This document shows positions 5,400-6,597 of a DNA stretch of 6,597 nt, one piece after another (the first letter of the stretch is position 1; the number at the start of each line of letters is the position of its first letter). A program made the position numbers and the translations under genes. This stretch comes from an uncultured Ruminococcus sp. (lineage in GTDB: Bacteria; Bacillota; Clostridia; Oscillospirales; Ruminococcaceae), in the NCBI GenBank assembly GCA_945835085.1, contig CAMAIG010000089.1, positions 1 to 6,597 on the forward strand. Direction: 5' to 3'. The notes under the pieces are model-generated. The model worked only from the letters and a program-made list of their open reading frames with translations. It searched no databases and was not told the DNA's origin.

Positions 5400-6597
5400 T
5401 CAGCTGAATTTCAGATTATTAAGCTCCTCCGAAGCATATGCCGAAACGGCAGGATCCGGGAGGAAAAGGGAGTCATACCTGAAATAAGCATAGCCGATAT
5501 TGTAAAGATCGGTAAGCTCACGCTGTCTTTTCAGGATATCCGTGTTGTTTTTCCATTCGTCTGCACCGCTTCCCGCATATTTGTCCGAAGTGCCTGTTTT
5601 ATAAGCGGCAAGCCCGATAACAAGGGAAATATCGGATCTCTTGATAATGCTTCTCCATGCGTCAACGGTTTCGGTAAAGGGGAGAGTGCTGTTTTCAAAG
5701 CCATAGTATATCTGAGGACAGATATAATCGCAGCAGCCTTCTTCGCTCACCCATCTTCTCACATCTGCATAAAGAGTTTGCTCGTTGGAAGCAATGTTTC
5801 CCTGAGGGGATATTCCGAAAACTGCGGTTGGATTTGCGGAATGAACCGTAGAATACATTTTCTTAACCATAGCGGTAACGGTATCTCTCCGCCAGTCGTC
5901 AAGACTAAGAGAGGTGCCGCTTGCTTCATATGCCGCCTTGTCAAAGGATTCGTCGGTGGTGGGGTAGAAATAATCGTCTATCTGTATGCCGTCAACAGCA
6001 TATCCCGAAACGATCTCGTTTATTCCGCGGCAGATAAGTGCAACGGTTTCACCGTATGCGGGGTTAAGATACCATCTTCCCGCAGAGTTTACTATATATG
6101 TTCCCTTTTCGGTGTCGCTGTTGTACCACTGCTTGATGAGATAATTATCGGAAACGTCCTTCATCTGAGCGTCGGTCATAAGCCGCATGGGATTTATCCA
6201 TGCGTGAATGGACAGCCCCTTGTCATGAGCAAGCTTTACTGCAATTGCAAGAGGGTCATAATCTCCCGTGAGCCTGTCGCCCTTGGGATAGAGTGAAGAA
6301 CGGTAATAAGCGTCACCATGGGCTCTTACCTGGAAATAAACGGTGTTGCAGCCCAGAGAAGCGATGTTGTCAAAATAAACGGAAAGGGAATCCTTGAAAT
6401 CGTCCTCGGAAGCGTTTTTCATTATCCTCTCGTATTCGAGATAGGATATCCACATAGCCTTCTGCCTGCTGAAATTCAGGGCATAATAGCTGTTTGGAGA
6501 ATAATATGCCTGCTCAGTTTCGCTCTGAGAAGCAGATGTTTCGGAGCTTGCTTCGGAAGTTGTTTCGGAAGGCCGTGTGGGGATAGTCACGATAGTT
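5400..6597 (-). CDS. GHL10-family glycosyl-hydrolase-like protein, 5' end outside the window
   Basis: At least 398 codons are in the window and the frame stays open to the right edge. A GTG at 6590 could be read as a start, but it has no visible ribosome-binding site and would open directly into a linker. I therefore treat it as an internal Val and infer a signal peptide or lipoprotein signal beyond the edge. Counting from that GTG, residues 5-27 are a Ser/Thr/Glu-rich linker and residues about 42-380 are a GHL10 domain (PF02638-like, TIM barrel). The barrel shows family motifs in order: MWISYLEYE (46-54), GCNTVYFQVRAHGDAYY (80-96), HAWINPMR (129-136), DGIQIDDYFYP (200-210), FGISPQGN (258-265) and CPQIYYG (291-297). 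The acidic pair Asp205-Asp206 in the DDYFYP motif is the best candidate for active-site residues. Relatives include E. coli DigH, which acts on denuded peptidoglycan glycans; that is the likeliest role here, though other glycan substrates are possible. The amidase-fusion gene follows on the same strand. Confidence 0.85.
   Translation of the reverse strand, partial: TIVTIPTRPSETTSEASSETSASQSETEQAYYSPNSYYALNFSRQKAMWISYLEYERIMKNASEDDFKDSLSVYFDNIASLGCNTVYFQVRAHGDAYYRSSLYPKGDRLTGDYDPLAIAVKLAHDKGLSIHAWINPMRLMTDAQMKDVSDNYLIKQWYNSDTEKGTYIVNSAGRWYLNPAYGETVALICRGINEIVSGYAVDGIQIDDYFYPTTDESFDKAAYEASGTSLSLDDWRRDTVTAMVKKMYSTVHSANPTAVFGISPQGNIASNEQTLYADVRRWVSEEGCCDYICPQIYYGFENSTLPFTETVDAWRSIIKRSDISLVIGLAAYKTGTSDKYAGSGADEWKNNTDILKRQRELTDLYNIGYAYFRYDSLFLPDPAVSAYASEELNNLKFS

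Noticed and set aside
4770..6296. A 508-codon open frame on the plus strand opposite the two wall-enzyme genes
   Set aside because: It covers two genes with clear domain motifs on the other strand, its translation resembles no family, and long antisense frames commonly arise from the codon bias of the real genes.
6588..6590. GTG as the true start of the GHL10 gene
   Set aside because: There is no ribosome-binding site before it in the seven visible bases, the frame is open beyond it, and it would begin directly in a Ser/Thr linker with no export signal.

Overview
The window looks like a chromosomal segment from a low-to-moderate GC Gram-positive anaerobe of the Clostridia, most plausibly a Ruminococcus-like member of the Oscillospiraceae. 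This is an inference. It rests on the lipoprotein-type solute-binding protein, the ECF-family S component, strong Shine-Dalgarno sites, and large secreted cell-wall enzymes with Ser/Thr/Asp/Glu-rich linkers. No rRNA, tRNA, CRISPR array, insertion sequence or phage gene was seen.

Layout: two genes on the plus strand converge on two genes on the minus strand. Positions 1-88 hold a promoter with a perfect extended -10 box and a dyad just upstream of it. Positions 89-1084 encode a BtuF-like binding lipoprotein, closed by a rho-independent terminator at 1132-1177. Positions 1178-1368 are a leader region containing a perfect 19-bp palindrome, several competing RNA stems and a possible 53-codon small ORF. 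Positions 1369-2169 encode an ECF transporter S component with an unusual extra C-terminal membrane helix and coiled coil. A strong bidirectional terminator at 2172-2221 separates the two gene pairs. On the minus strand, read from the right edge, come a GHL10-family glycosyl-hydrolase-like protein (5' end outside the window) and, 57-66 nt downstream depending on the start used, a very large secreted protein. That protein joins an N-terminal GHL10-like domain to beta-rich modules and a C-terminal Amidase_3 catalytic domain.

How the genes may work together: the plus-strand pair are both solute-uptake components (extracellular capture by a lipoprotein; membrane capture by an S component), but a terminator separates them and a shared substrate is not shown. 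The minus-strand pair probably form an operon for peptidoglycan turnover. Amidase_3 enzymes remove stem peptides and leave denuded glycans, and GHL10 proteins of the DigH type act on denuded glycans. A fusion next to a second GHL10 gene therefore suggests a linked two-step wall-degrading module. That is the most interesting biological idea here, followed by the leader of the ECF gene, which matches no riboswitch class I can recognise.
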